From NCBI GenBank assembly GCA_040221475.1, contig JAVKEJ010000058.1, positions 434,001 through 498,000 of the forward strand: a DNA stretch of 64,000 nt. Reading direction: 5' to 3'. Below, piece by piece: positions 25,508 to 34,615 of the stretch. The position numbers and the translations under genes were made by a program. This DNA is from WLXB01 sp040221475 (GTDB lineage Bacteria > Pseudomonadota > Alphaproteobacteria > Rhodospirillales > Rhodospirillaceae). The notes below the pieces were generated by a model, which made no database searches, had not been told where the DNA came from, and saw only the letters and a program-made list of their open reading frames with translations. Each line of letters begins with the position of its first letter. Position 1 is the stretch's first letter.

Positions 25508-28027
25508 GTGACCGCCTCTCTTGAAACAGCGTTCAACGCGGGCATGGCAGCTTTGCAGCGGCGCGACTACGACGCAGCGGTGCAGCATTTCCAAGACGTG
25601 TTGGGCTTTGATCCCCATCATCCCGCCGCCACCTATAACATTGGCGCGTTGAAGTATCAGGCGGGTCAGTCAAAAGAAGCGCTCACATATCTTGAGCAAG
25701 CCGCCGACCTGCGGCCCGACCATCTCGACACCCTGTCGTTATTGGCGGCGGTCCTGGTGGACCTTAACCGCCTGCCCCAGGCCGTACCATATGCCCGGAC
25801 CATCACTGCCCACGCTCAGTCTGATGCGATCACCTTAAACACCGCTGGACGTGTGTTGGCCTTGGCCGGTTGGACCGAAGAGGCCGAGAGCGCCTATCGC
25901 AAGGCACTGGCCCAGGACGCCGGCTATCGTCCGGCGCCAGACGCTTTGGTCACACAGCTTCTTGCGCGCCGGGCGTTTACCGACGCAACTGCCGTATGCG
26001 ACGCCGTATTGGCGCAGCACCCTACTGATCAAGAGTTTCATCTCAAGCGTTCTCAAGCGTTGTGGGAAAGCGGTCAGACCACTGCCGCCCGGGATGCGTT
26101 GCAAAACCTGTTGGACTTCGCCCCCGATCACATCACCGCGCATCACAACCTGTCCCTCATTGAGTCCGACGCGGCGGCGATGCCAACCATCAAACGACTT
26201 GCCGCATTGATAGCTGAAAACACGTTAGACGCATCCGATCTCATCAAGGCGTGGTTTGCTCTTGGTAACTGTTTTGCCCAACACCAGAACTACGCCGACT
26301 CTCTCACTTGTTTTGCTGAAGGCAATCGCTTGCGCGCACAAAGCGCGAGCTCGGATCACGCCCGCTCTGCGGCAGCCTTTGAGGCCCGGGTTGAACATCT
26401 GCTCGGCGCACCCCTTCAGCCACCGCCCGAGCAAATGGGGGTGAATCCCCCTACGCCGTTAATTATTGCTGGGCCGTCCCGGGCTGGGAAGTCGCTGCTG
26501 CAATCTTGGTTGTCCGCGCATCCCGACATCGCCGTTGCCGATGAAGTGGGGCTGCTCCCGCGTTTGCACCACATTGATTTTTCTGCTGACCCTCACCGCT
26601 TGGCCGAGGCAGCGGACACCTATCGCACCACGCTCAAGCGGCTTGCGGGGACAAAGGGACAAACCGCAAAATTTGTCATCGACACCCATCCCACCAACGC
26701 CTTGTATTTTGACATTCTGCTCCGCCTCTGTCCGGATGCGAAGATCATCCAAATGCAGCGCGACCCGCTTGATCTGGCTGTGAGCGTGTACGCCCGCAAC
26801 TATGTCACCGGCGGGCATTGGGCGGACAGCTGGACGGGCATAGCCAAGCGTCTCACATGCTACGATCGCCTGCGAGATTATTACGCCACATGGTCTCCGG
26901 TGATCACGACCATCAGCTATGAAAACCTCATCGGTGCCCCTGCAAACGTCATGAGGCCGATTGTCGAAGCCCTTGGCCTGGCATGGGCAGATGACTTGTT
27001 GCCGCCCGCTCTGGACCCTCAAGACCTAACACCCCTGCCCTGGGCCAGTTTTGCGGATCGTCCGCCCGTGCGGACTCAGGGCATTGGACTATGGCGCTCC
27101 TATGCGCCGTGGCTCGCAGAATTTGCGGATGCCTATGGGCGTGAGTCGCTTTTGGGCGGATCGGATATTCCCGCGCAGGCATCACAGCTGTCCACGGAGT
27201 CTCTGGACCATTTCAAAAACGTCCCCGCTATTCATGCCCGTGTGGCGGCTCAAGCCGAGACAGACGGCCACTGGGACGCAGCAGTATCTGCACGCTGGCA
27301 GGCCGTGTCGTGCCGTCCATTCACCCATCACGTGCGCAAGCATGCAGAGGCGTTGCAGCAGACCCTGCAAGCCTCACCAGACCACACAGACCTCGCACGC
27401 CTCCATCAAGATGTTACAGCCGTGTGGTCGGCCTACCGTCAAACGCCCAACATGCGGTTCGGCGATTTTGGTTTGCCCTATCAAAGTTTTACTCCGGCCT
27501 ATATCGCGGGCAGTCGTGACACCGACGTTCGCGCTGCCGCTTATGACGTGGAACACCTTGTCAGCGGGCAGCGTGTGCTTGACCTCGGGGCCAACAGTGG
27601 GTTTCTAACTCTTGAGGCCGCGCAGTTTGCGCGCCACACTATTGGCGTTGAACACGCGCAAGCCTTGGTCGATATCGGCAACCGTGTGCGTCAGTTTATG
27701 GGGCTGGAGTCCTGCCAATTGCTCTGTGGCGATGCTACGACATTCGCCGCAGATGAGCCGTTTGATGTGGTCATTGCTGCTGCTGTGCATGGCTGGCTTG
27801 ATCTGCCATTGCCCAACCTGGCCCGTCACCTGGCGCACCTGACGGCCCCAGGTGGTGCGGTGTTGTTTGAAAGCCAGGGGCAGCGCTCGACGTCTAAAAT
27901 AGAGCCGGGTTTTGCCGCGACGGTCACAGCGATTGCGCAAGCCGGTTTTACGGTCGAACGCGACGGCACCCTGTGTGATGACGCGGTTAACCTGCGCGCT
28001 TTTGTCGTGTTGCGTAAAATCGTATAG
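25508..28027 (+). CDS. TPR-sulfotransferase-methyltransferase fusion protein
   Basis: This 839-residue cytoplasmic protein has three parts. Residues 5-240 are TPR repeats (for example ALQRRDYDAAVQHFQ). Residues 315-560 are a sulfotransferase with the PAPS 5'-phosphosulfate loop IIAGPSRAGKSLLQSWL (residues 319-335) and the 3'-phosphate motif MQRDPLDLAVSVYARNY. Residues 640-839 are a class I SAM methyltransferase with VLDLGANSGFLTLEAAQFA. TPR-sulfotransferases are common in alphaproteobacteria; the attached methyltransferase is unusual. The start is a GTG, because the ATG two bases upstream is followed by TGA. The acceptor may be a polysaccharide, lipid or peptide. Confidence 0.83.
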   Translation: MTASLETAFNAGMAALQRRDYDAAVQHFQDVLGFDPHHPAATYNIGALKYQAGQSKEALTYLEQAADLRPDHLDTLSLLAAVLVDLNRLPQAVPYARTITAHAQSDAITLNTAGRVLALAGWTEEAESAYRKALAQDAGYRPAPDALVTQLLARRAFTDATAVCDAVLAQHPTDQEFHLKRSQALWESGQTTAARDALQNLLDFAPDHITAHHNLSLIESDAAAMPTIKRLAALIAENTLDASDLIKAWFALGNCFAQHQNYADSLTCFAEGNRLRAQSASSDHARSAAAFEARVEHLLGAPLQPPPEQMGVNPPTPLIIAGPSRAGKSLLQSWLSAHPDIAVADEVGLLPRLHHIDFSADPHRLAEAADTYRTTLKRLAGTKGQTAKFVIDTHPTNALYFDILLRLCPDAKIIQMQRDPLDLAVSVYARNYVTGGHWADSWTGIAKRLTCYDRLRDYYATWSPVITTISYENLIGAPANVMRPIVEALGLAWADDLLPPALDPQDLTPLPWASFADRPPVRTQGIGLWRSYAPWLAEFADAYGRESLLGGSDIPAQASQLSTESLDHFKNVPAIHARVAAQAETDGHWDAAVSARWQAVSCRPFTHHVRKHAEALQQTLQASPDHTDLARLHQDVTAVWSAYRQTPNMRFGDFGLPYQSFTPAYIAGSRDTDVRAAAYDVEHLVSGQRVLDLGANSGFLTLEAAQFARHTIGVEHAQALVDIGNRVRQFMGLESCQLLCGDATTFAADEPFDVVIAAAVHGWLDLPLPNLARHLAHLTAPGGAVLFESQGQRSTSKIEPGFAATVTAIAQAGFTVERDGTLCDDAVNLRAFVVLRKIV

Positions 28028-28041
28028 CGAAAGAATAGCTG

Positions 28042-28443
28042 ATGGCCTCGCGCGGATACTGTGACCATGTGCTTGATCTCCTGTCCCATGTTGAGGGCGT
28101 CTCGGCGCGCGGCATGTTCGGCGGTTTTGGGTTATACAAAAGCGGCGTCATGTTCGCCCTGATTGCCGATGATGTGTTGTACTATAAAGTCGGACCCGGC
28201 AATCAATCCGACTATGAAGATGCAGGCTCAGAGCCTTTCACCTACTCTGGCAAAAGCAAACCGATTCAAATGTCGTACTGGCAAGTGCCGGAAGATGTTT
28301 TGGAAGATCAGGACGATTTGTACATATGGACTCTGAAAGCCTTTGATGTGGCGCTCAAAGCCAAGAAGCCCAGGGCCAAGAAGCCCAGGGCCAAGAAACC
28401 CAGGGCCAGAAACCAAAAAAAGCCTAAAGCCAAAACACTCTAG
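28042..28443 (+). CDS. TfoX N-terminal domain protein with KKPRA repeats
   Basis: This is a 133-residue protein. Residues 1-100 match the TfoX/Sxy N-terminal domain (GMFGGFGLYKSGVMFALIADD, LYYKVG, and FTYSGKSKPIQMSYWQVPE). Sxy regulates competence in gammaproteobacteria, while alphaproteobacterial relatives are stand-alone and uncharacterised. The last 27 residues are a very basic tail of AKKPR repeats, encoded by 15-base tandem repeats at 28360-28404, and could bind nucleic acid. It lies fourteen bases downstream of the sulfotransferase fusion. Function unknown. Confidence 0.8.
   Translation: MASRGYCDHVLDLLSHVEGVSARGMFGGFGLYKSGVMFALIADDVLYYKVGPGNQSDYEDAGSEPFTYSGKSKPIQMSYWQVPEDVLEDQDDLYIWTLKAFDVALKAKKPRAKKPRAKKPRARNQKKPKAKTL
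28360..28404 (+). repeat. Three 15-bp tandem repeats in the TfoX-like gene
   Basis: The unit GCCAAGAAGCCCAGG occurs exactly at 28360-28374 and 28375-28389, and with one change (GCCAAGAAACCCAGG) at 28390-28404, followed by a degenerate partial copy. In frame it encodes AKKPR, so copy-number changes keep the reading frame and alter only the length of the basic tail. Confidence 0.9.
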
Positions 28444-28453
28444 TCAGGCTCAC

Positions 28454-29017
28454 TCATTCCCCATACGGCGTAAGGCTGTAGACCTCGGTCATTTCAATAA
28501 CATTGCCGTCCGGGTCCTGAAAAAACATAATCGCACCTTCTTTGCGGCCCTTCACGGAGTTGGAGGTATAGGCGCGCGGCGGTTTGAGTATGGTCGCGTT
28601 GATCGCCAGCAGGTTTTTGTACGCCTGCGCAATGTCGTCGGTCACAATCACCAGCACAGCGTCTGATGTGCCGATGGTTGGGTTGTCGGGGTCACGGGTC
28701 CAGGGCAGGGGCGGGTTGTCATACTGCAGCAGTCCAATCATGGCCCAGTCTTCATGCTGGCCCTGCATAATGGCGATACGGGACTGTGTGGGCTTGGCAT
28801 TCAGGGGCAGATCCCCGCCCTCGGGGTTGCGGTCTCCGCCACGGTCCAGCCAGACGGAAAACCCAATCGCTTCGTAAAACGCCATCGACTGTTCAATGTT
28901 GGACACCAGCAGTGTGGTACGCTTGACCACAGACTCTAACGCCTGCGTTGGAGCACAGAGCAATACGCTTGCCATTATAGAAAGGGTGACCGTCTTTCTT
29001 AAGCGGTTCAGGCGCAT
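28454..29017 (-). CDS. Exported VOC protein (Arg-substituted subfamily)
   Basis: This 187-residue VOC protein has a clear signal peptide: basic MRLNRLRKTV, a hydrophobic core, and probable cleavage after APTQA near residue 26. The mature part begins VVKRTTLLVSNIEQS, with the subfamily Arg in place of the metal His. It has LLQYDNPPLPWTRDP as the mid-domain signature and ends FFQDPDGNVIEMTEVY. It is thus a periplasmic member of the same group as 9006, 10037 and 14312, which lack signal peptides. AAGGAG lies eight bases before the ATG. It starts 29 bases after the TRAP receptor stop, in one operon with it. Confidence 0.85.
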   Translation of the reverse strand: MRLNRLRKTVTLSIMASVLLCAPTQALESVVKRTTLLVSNIEQSMAFYEAIGFSVWLDRGGDRNPEGGDLPLNAKPTQSRIAIMQGQHEDWAMIGLLQYDNPPLPWTRDPDNPTIGTSDAVLVIVTDDIAQAYKNLLAINATILKPPRAYTSNSVKGRKEGAIMFFQDPDGNVIEMTEVYSLTPYGE

Positions 29018-29046
29018 GGTCTTGTCTCCTTATGGGAGTGTCGCAG

Positions 29047-30066
29047 CTACTCCCGATCTTGCTCTTGCGCGGCGAAAGCTGTCTTACCCTCTTGCACCAA
29101 ATCCCAAATGCGTTGGGCATCGCCGCCAATGGAATCGATCAGTTGACGTGACACGGGTGCCGTTGCGGTTTTCCAGACTGTCCGTTGCTCTGGCGTCAAC
29201 TCATGGGTGCTAAAGCCCCATTTCTCTTTTTCGTCCAAAAACGTTTTCCACTCGTCCCGTGTCCACTGCCGACCATCCTTCACATCAACGAAGGAGTCCA
29301 ACAGCAGCTTGCTTTGCGCGTCGGGCAGACGGTCGAGCCAGCTTTGCTTCATCACAATAATTGAGGTGGCGAACGAGTGATCCGTCAGCGTCAGGTGTTG
29401 CGCCTCGCCGGAAATCCCAGTCGGCACATACATAATGATCGAACTTTCGCCCGCGTCCACCAGTCCGGTTTGCAGGCCGGTCACAATATCGGTGAAGCCG
29501 AGCGGGATGGCATCTGCGCCAATGGCTTCGGCAAACAGTCGTGCAGACTCACTCGACGAGGTGCGAAAACGCACGCCGCTGGTATCCGCAGGCGTAATCA
29601 GCGGGGTCTTGCCGTATACTTGATTAAAGCCAATTTCGTCCCATTGAATAAAGCGAATGTCCCGTTCTGCCAGCAGCTCTGCATAGGCGGCGAACAGGTA
29701 ATTATCCATAATGAAGTCGGCTTCGGCGTAACTGTCGAACAGAAAGGGCGTGTAGAGCATCGCCATTTCCGGCACCACCGTGGTGGTCGCCAGACCCGAC
29801 CAGTTGGCCACTTGTATCCGCCCCCGGCGAATACCGTTGACCAAGTTATCTTCCGGCCCCAACTCGCCGTAGATCAGCATGCGCATCTCGATCTTGTCGG
29901 TAGCGGCTTCGACGTTGCTTTGGAAGGTCAGCCACTTTTTGTCCCCGGCTGTGTCTTTCACCCCGGTGCCACCCACTGTGACGGTGACCGCTAAAGCGGA
30001 AAAGGAAAGGAGCACCGCGCTCAACGCGCTGATCAGAAAAGAGACTCGTTTAAACATAAAATACAT
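29047..30066 (-). CDS. TRAP transporter solute-binding protein, DctP family (receptor 2)
   Basis: This is a 339-residue periplasmic receptor with signal peptide FKRVSFLISALSAVLLSFSALA. Family features are GIRRGRIQVANWSG, LYTPFLFDSYAEADF, GVRFRTSSSES (the Arg of the carboxylate site) and IVTGLQTGLVDAGESS. It aligns with the receptors at 13231 and 42982 throughout, so the three are paralogs. ATGs at 30066 and 30057 are both possible. An exported VOC gene follows it, and no DctQ or DctM lies nearby, leaving it without its own permease locally. Ligand unknown, probably a carboxylate. Confidence 0.88.
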   Translation of the reverse strand: MYFMFKRVSFLISALSAVLLSFSALAVTVTVGGTGVKDTAGDKKWLTFQSNVEAATDKIEMRMLIYGELGPEDNLVNGIRRGRIQVANWSGLATTTVVPEMAMLYTPFLFDSYAEADFIMDNYLFAAYAELLAERDIRFIQWDEIGFNQVYGKTPLITPADTSGVRFRTSSSESARLFAEAIGADAIPLGFTDIVTGLQTGLVDAGESSIIMYVPTGISGEAQHLTLTDHSFATSIIVMKQSWLDRLPDAQSKLLLDSFVDVKDGRQWTRDEWKTFLDEKEKWGFSTHELTPEQRTVWKTATAPVSRQLIDSIGGDAQRIWDLVQEGKTAFAAQEQDRE

Positions 30067-30144
30067 GCGCCCTTGAGAATTACGTGTCGCCGCACCTTAG
30101 CACATGGGTTTTGAGACTCCCTAGAGCACGGCGGGATTGGCGGG

Positions 30145-33100
30145 TTATTCCGCAGGGTGCGGCGATCTGCGGCCAAAGCCCAGACTGGCTTTCAACCCCT
30201 GTGCCTGAATCATCGTCAACGCGGGCACCAGCAGCAATTGCACAGCGGTGCCAAACAGCACGCCGAATCCAATACTGCACGCCACGGGCACCAGAAACTG
30301 GGCCTGAATGCTGCGTTCAATAATCAGCGGGAACACGCCTAAAAAGGTGGTCAGCGCCGTCAGCATGATCGGGCGGAAGCGTGATTTCGCGCCATCCACA
30401 ATGGCGCGCCGCGCGTGTTTGCCATTGGCCCGCTCTTCGTTGATGAAATCAATCATCACCAGCGCGCCGTTCACAATCACCCCGGCCAATCCGACAATGC
30501 CGAAGATACCAGGAAGGGTCAGGTTAATGCCGAGAAGCAAGTGGCCGATGATCGCGCCAATCGCGCCAAAGGGAATCGCCGCCATAATAATCAGCGGCTG
30601 CATGTACGATCGAAACGCGATGGCCAGCAGCGCATAGATGGCAAATAACGCCAGTATGAAGTTGCGGCCCAGCACGGGCAGGGTTTCACGTTGTTCCCGC
30701 TGCTCGCCGCCGAAGTCGTATTTCAAACCCGGCAGGGCGTCGGCCAGACGCGGCAGAATGTCGGTTTCCAATTGTGCGGTGACTTCCTGCCCGGTGATGG
30801 AAACGTTGTCCACATTGGCGGTGATCGACACAATACGCCGTCCGTTGCGGCGCTTGATCATCGACGGGCTCAGCCCTTCGGTCACGTCCGCGACAGCCCC
30901 CAGAGGGACAAATCCACTGCCCGGCACCTGCACGCGGTAATTCAACAGATCCGCAATGGAATTCCGCTCAGACTTCGGCAGCCGCACATACACCCGCACT
31001 TCTTCACGGCCGCGTTGTACGCGCAACGCCTCAGCGCCGAAGAACGCGCCCCGCACCTGTTGCGCCAGGCTGTCCAAGGTCAGGCCATACACCCGTGCTT
31101 GCGGCTTCAGGCGCAGTTCCATCTCGCGCTTGCCTTCGTCGCGATCATTGCGCACATCAAATACACCGGAGATCAGGTTCAACGCGCTTTGAATTTCGTT
31201 CACCGCCTGATCCAGGGTTTCGTCGGTGTCGGCGGAAATTTCCACCTGCACCGGCTCGCCCAAGTTGAACAGTTGCGAAGAGAAAAACAGCCGCCGCATG
31301 CCCGGCGGTTCGCCGACGCGATCCCGCCAGGCGTCTTGAAACGCCTGCGCCCCGAAAGGCCGGAGCTCCGGATCAATCAGCTCCATCACCACCGAGGCTT
31401 TGTTGGCATCGGGCAAGATGCTGACGCCCCCAAACGGGGGTGCGGCAAAATCCTGACTGCCCACCAGAACGTAGGTGGCGGTGACGAGTTTTTCGCTATC
31501 ATCCGGCAAGCGCGTTTGGAACTCGGCCTCAACCGCGCGGCCAATGTCTAAAATCTGCGCCGCCATGCGTTCGGTTTGTTCCAGCGGCGTGCCTGGCTTC
31601 ATTTCCATGGTTGCCGTTACGTAGCGGCCTTCGACCACCGGAAAGAACTGAATTTTAACATAGCCCCCGGCGACGAATCCCACTGACAGCAGAATCATCG
31701 CGACGCTGGCCGACACCGCCACCCACGGGTGCCCGGTTACAAACACCAGGGCGCGGTCCAGCGGTCCGTTGACGAAGCGCATTAAAGCGGTGGAGAATTT
31801 TTCTTGCACGGTCTTGATGCGATTCAGAATCGAACCCGGCTTTGGTTTATCGGCGAAGTTCTGGTGCGACAGGTGATAGGGCAGCACCAACATGGCCTCC
31901 AGCAGCGACAACAGCAGCAGAATAATCACCACCGTTGGCATCTGGCCGAGAAACTTGCCACTGGTTCCGGGCACCAACAGTAAGGGCGAAAAGGCGGCGA
32001 TGGTGGTCGCCACCGCAAACAACACCGGCACGGAAACCCGTTGCGCCCCTTTGATGGCGGCCTCCAACGGCGAACCGCCTTTCATGTTCTCTGAGTAAAT
32101 ATTTTCGCCAATGACAATGGCATCATCCACCACAATCCCAAGCGCCAGAATAAAACCGAACAGCGCAATCTGGTTGATCGAGTTGCCAATGCCGCTGATC
32201 ACCGCGATGGCGGCGACGAAGGCCACCAAAATCCCCAGCGACGTCCAAAACGCCAGGCGCACATCCAGAAACAAGGTCAGCGTGACGATCACCAAAATCA
32301 GACCCAGCGCACCATTTTTCAGCAACAGGCTGAGTCGGCTTTCCAGTTCTTCCGCATCGTTGCGCCACACAATCGCCGCGGTGTCCGGCGGCAGCAGGGG
32401 GGTCAGTTCTTCGTCGAGATATCTCTCAACCGCTTCAACCACCGTCAGCACCTGTTCATCACCGGTGCGGAACACTTTTACGAACACCGCAGGTTTGCCA
32501 TTAAACAGACTGATCAAATCCTGGTCACGAAATCCATCGTTGACCGTTGCAATGTCACTCAGTTTCACCTGCGCACCGTTGCGTCCGGTCAGCACCACAA
32601 TCTCTTCGAAGTCTTTGCCGTCGTAATTCCGCCCCAGCGTCCGCAGCACCACATCTTCATCACGGGATTCAATCTCACCACCGGGCAGGTCGAGGCTTTC
32701 CTGACGCACGATGTTCGCCAGGTGTGGCAGCGACATCCCATAGGCGCGCAAGGTGGCGTTATCGACCTCAATCGAGACTTCGTAATCTCGCACCGAGCCC
32801 ACTTCCACCAGCGAGATCGCGTCGCTCAGGCCCAGGTCGTCTTTGACCTTGTTGGCCAGTTCTTTCAGCGCCCGTTCGCCGATGTCGCCCACCAGGGCAA
32901 TTTCGATCACCCGTTGCCGGTTTGACGCTTCACTTATTTCGGGTTTTTCGGCCCCGGCTGGAAAGGTGGTAATGCGGTCGACTTCAGATTTGATTTCATC
33001 CAGCTTGCGCGCGCTGTCTTCGCCCAATGCCAGTTCAATCGAGACCGTACCGCGATTCTCAATTGCAGTTGATGTGATGTCGCTGAGGCCATCAATGCCT

Positions 33101-33318
33101 TCCACCCGCTCTTCGATGCGTTGCAGAATGGACTCTTCAATTTCCGCAGGCGACGCGCCTAAGTATTCCACCTCAATGTTGACCGTTTCGAGTTTGAGTT
33201 CCGGAAACACCTCAACCGGGATGGTGAAGGCGCTGACCACACCAACGGCGACCATAAAGACCATCAGCAGATTGGCCGCGACCCCGTGCCGGGTCATCCA
33301 TTCGATCATGGTTCTCAT
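30145..33318 (-). CDS. RND efflux transporter, inner-membrane permease
   Basis: This 1057-residue AcrB/MexB-type proton antiporter has twelve predicted TM helices and two large periplasmic porter domains. The proton-relay Asp pair is present in TM4 (LALGIVVDDAIVIGENIY), and the TM10-12 segment has GIVGLAGVIVNGALVMIDF. It would export drugs, bile-type compounds or solvents with the fusion protein encoded just upstream and an outer-membrane TolC not found here. It starts ten bases after the fusion-protein stop. The TetR gene and operator at 34664-34729 probably control the pair. Substrates unknown. Confidence 0.9.
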   Translation of the reverse strand: MRTMIEWMTRHGVAANLLMVFMVAVGVVSAFTIPVEVFPELKLETVNIEVEYLGASPAEIEESILQRIEERVEGIDGLSDITSTAIENRGTVSIELALGEDSARKLDEIKSEVDRITTFPAGAEKPEISEASNRQRVIEIALVGDIGERALKELANKVKDDLGLSDAISLVEVGSVRDYEVSIEVDNATLRAYGMSLPHLANIVRQESLDLPGGEIESRDEDVVLRTLGRNYDGKDFEEIVVLTGRNGAQVKLSDIATVNDGFRDQDLISLFNGKPAVFVKVFRTGDEQVLTVVEAVERYLDEELTPLLPPDTAAIVWRNDAEELESRLSLLLKNGALGLILVIVTLTLFLDVRLAFWTSLGILVAFVAAIAVISGIGNSINQIALFGFILALGIVVDDAIVIGENIYSENMKGGSPLEAAIKGAQRVSVPVLFAVATTIAAFSPLLLVPGTSGKFLGQMPTVVIILLLLSLLEAMLVLPYHLSHQNFADKPKPGSILNRIKTVQEKFSTALMRFVNGPLDRALVFVTGHPWVAVSASVAMILLSVGFVAGGYVKIQFFPVVEGRYVTATMEMKPGTPLEQTERMAAQILDIGRAVEAEFQTRLPDDSEKLVTATYVLVGSQDFAAPPFGGVSILPDANKASVVMELIDPELRPFGAQAFQDAWRDRVGEPPGMRRLFFSSQLFNLGEPVQVEISADTDETLDQAVNEIQSALNLISGVFDVRNDRDEGKREMELRLKPQARVYGLTLDSLAQQVRGAFFGAEALRVQRGREEVRVYVRLPKSERNSIADLLNYRVQVPGSGFVPLGAVADVTEGLSPSMIKRRNGRRIVSITANVDNVSITGQEVTAQLETDILPRLADALPGLKYDFGGEQREQRETLPVLGRNFILALFAIYALLAIAFRSYMQPLIIMAAIPFGAIGAIIGHLLLGINLTLPGIFGIVGLAGVIVNGALVMIDFINEERANGKHARRAIVDGAKSRFRPIMLTALTTFLGVFPLIIERSIQAQFLVPVACSIGFGVLFGTAVQLLLVPALTMIQAQGLKASLGFGRRSPHPAE

Positions 33319-33328
33319 GTGGCGGTTC

Positions 33329-34615
33329 TCATTGCCCTATTCCAACAGGCGCAGCTTGATCTGGGGTGGCCTGCTGTTCTGCCACTTGCACCGGCAGCCC
33401 GGTGGTGCCGATGTTCAGTTCACTGACCACCAACCGCGCTCCGTTTGTAAGATCCTCGCCGCTGATCACCACGTCGTTGCCTTGATCTTGCAACACGTCA
33501 ACCGTCACGATTTCTAAGGTATCATCGGTACGTGCCAGCCAGATGGTGTTGTTATTGCGTAAGCCTGCGCGCGGAATCACCGCATGGGGCAACACCACAC
33601 CTTCAATTTCAATGGCGGCATAGGTGCCGGCCAGAAAGGGTGGGGCGTCGGCAATGGCGCTGCCACGCGGTGGGCCAACCAAGCGGCCCCGCTGCATGGG
33701 GTTGGGCACCCGCACGACCACGTCGATGGTCCGGGTCTCGGCATCAATACCCGCTTCTACCCGGTCCACATACCCGTCCCAGGTATACAGTCGGCCACGA
33801 TAGGACAGTGTGGCTGTGGCGCTGGGGCGCTTGGTGATCACAGGATCCCAAATTCCAGGAATCAGCGCGGCCGCGCGGTCTGACAACGGCACCACAATTT
33901 CATACATATCGGTGGCAAAGAGGCGGGCTATTTCCACCCCCGGCTGCACCACCGATCCCACATCCACATTTTCCGACAGCACCTGGCCGTCAAAGGGTGC
34001 GGTCAGGGTGGTGCGTTCAAGGTCAATCTCACGCAGAACAATCTGCGCGTTCAACCCGCCGATTTGCGCCTTGGTGCGGTCGCGCTGGTTCAGTGTTTCA
34101 TCCCGGCGCCGCTCACTGGCCGCACCGCTTTCGCTCAATTGCTGGTCCCGTTGCAATTGCCGGTCGGCCAAATCTAAATCCGCCTGCCGTGCAGCGCGTT
34201 CGGCGTTGGCTTGCGCGAGGGCGGCTTCATAAGGCCGGGGATCAATTTGTGCCAGCACATCGCCTTGTTTGAACGTGCCACCGGTCACCAGAGCCGCGCC
34301 GGTGTTCACCACAGTGCCGGACACTTGTGCGATCAAGGTCACTTGCGCCCGGGGACGCACCGGTCCGTCACCCTGGACCATCAAAGGCTGATTCTGAATT
34401 GTAAGTGGGACCACCTGCACCAATGGCGCGCGGGAGTCGCGGGCCACCTGCTCCGGGTCGCTTGATAAGGCTTGCAATAAAATGAAGCCGAGAATCCCCA
34501 CGCCCAAAATACCACCAGCGATCAGGCCCCATTTGCCCTGTGGGTCCATTGGGGTGTCCAAAGCGTCCTGGCCTGAAATATCCTGCGTTTCAGTCGTGCG
34601 GGATGTGTCGTTCAT
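33329..34615 (-). CDS. RND efflux periplasmic adaptor (membrane fusion protein)
   Basis: This is a 428-residue AcrA-type adaptor. A single membrane anchor at residues 29-50 (KWGLIAGGILGVGILGFILL) is followed by the lipoyl/hairpin region (RPRAQVTLIAQVSGTV, a coiled-coil with ADLDLADRQLQRDQQ, and FDGQVLSENVDVGSVV) and the beta-barrel. It bridges the permease and an outer-membrane channel. The start codon lies in a 17-base tandem duplication, so a mini-ORF of six codons (34612-34632) overlaps it. The promoter should lie near 34640-34690, beneath the TetR operator. Confidence 0.88.
   Translation of the reverse strand: MNDTSRTTETQDISGQDALDTPMDPQGKWGLIAGGILGVGILGFILLQALSSDPEQVARDSRAPLVQVVPLTIQNQPLMVQGDGPVRPRAQVTLIAQVSGTVVNTGAALVTGGTFKQGDVLAQIDPRPYEAALAQANAERAARQADLDLADRQLQRDQQLSESGAASERRRDETLNQRDRTKAQIGGLNAQIVLREIDLERTTLTAPFDGQVLSENVDVGSVVQPGVEIARLFATDMYEIVVPLSDRAAALIPGIWDPVITKRPSATATLSYRGRLYTWDGYVDRVEAGIDAETRTIDVVVRVPNPMQRGRLVGPPRGSAIADAPPFLAGTYAAIEIEGVVLPHAVIPRAGLRNNNTIWLARTDDTLEIVTVDVLQDQGNDVVISGEDLTNGARLVVSELNIGTTGLPVQVAEQQATPDQAAPVGIGQ

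Noticed and set aside
28360..28404. Short repeats considered as a CRISPR array
   Set aside because: Units are contiguous without spacers, in frame, and encode a basic tail.
30691..31551. Long open frame (286 codons) on the plus strand inside the RND gene
   Set aside because: It is antisense to a well-supported RND permease and has the composition expected from G+C-biased codon positions.
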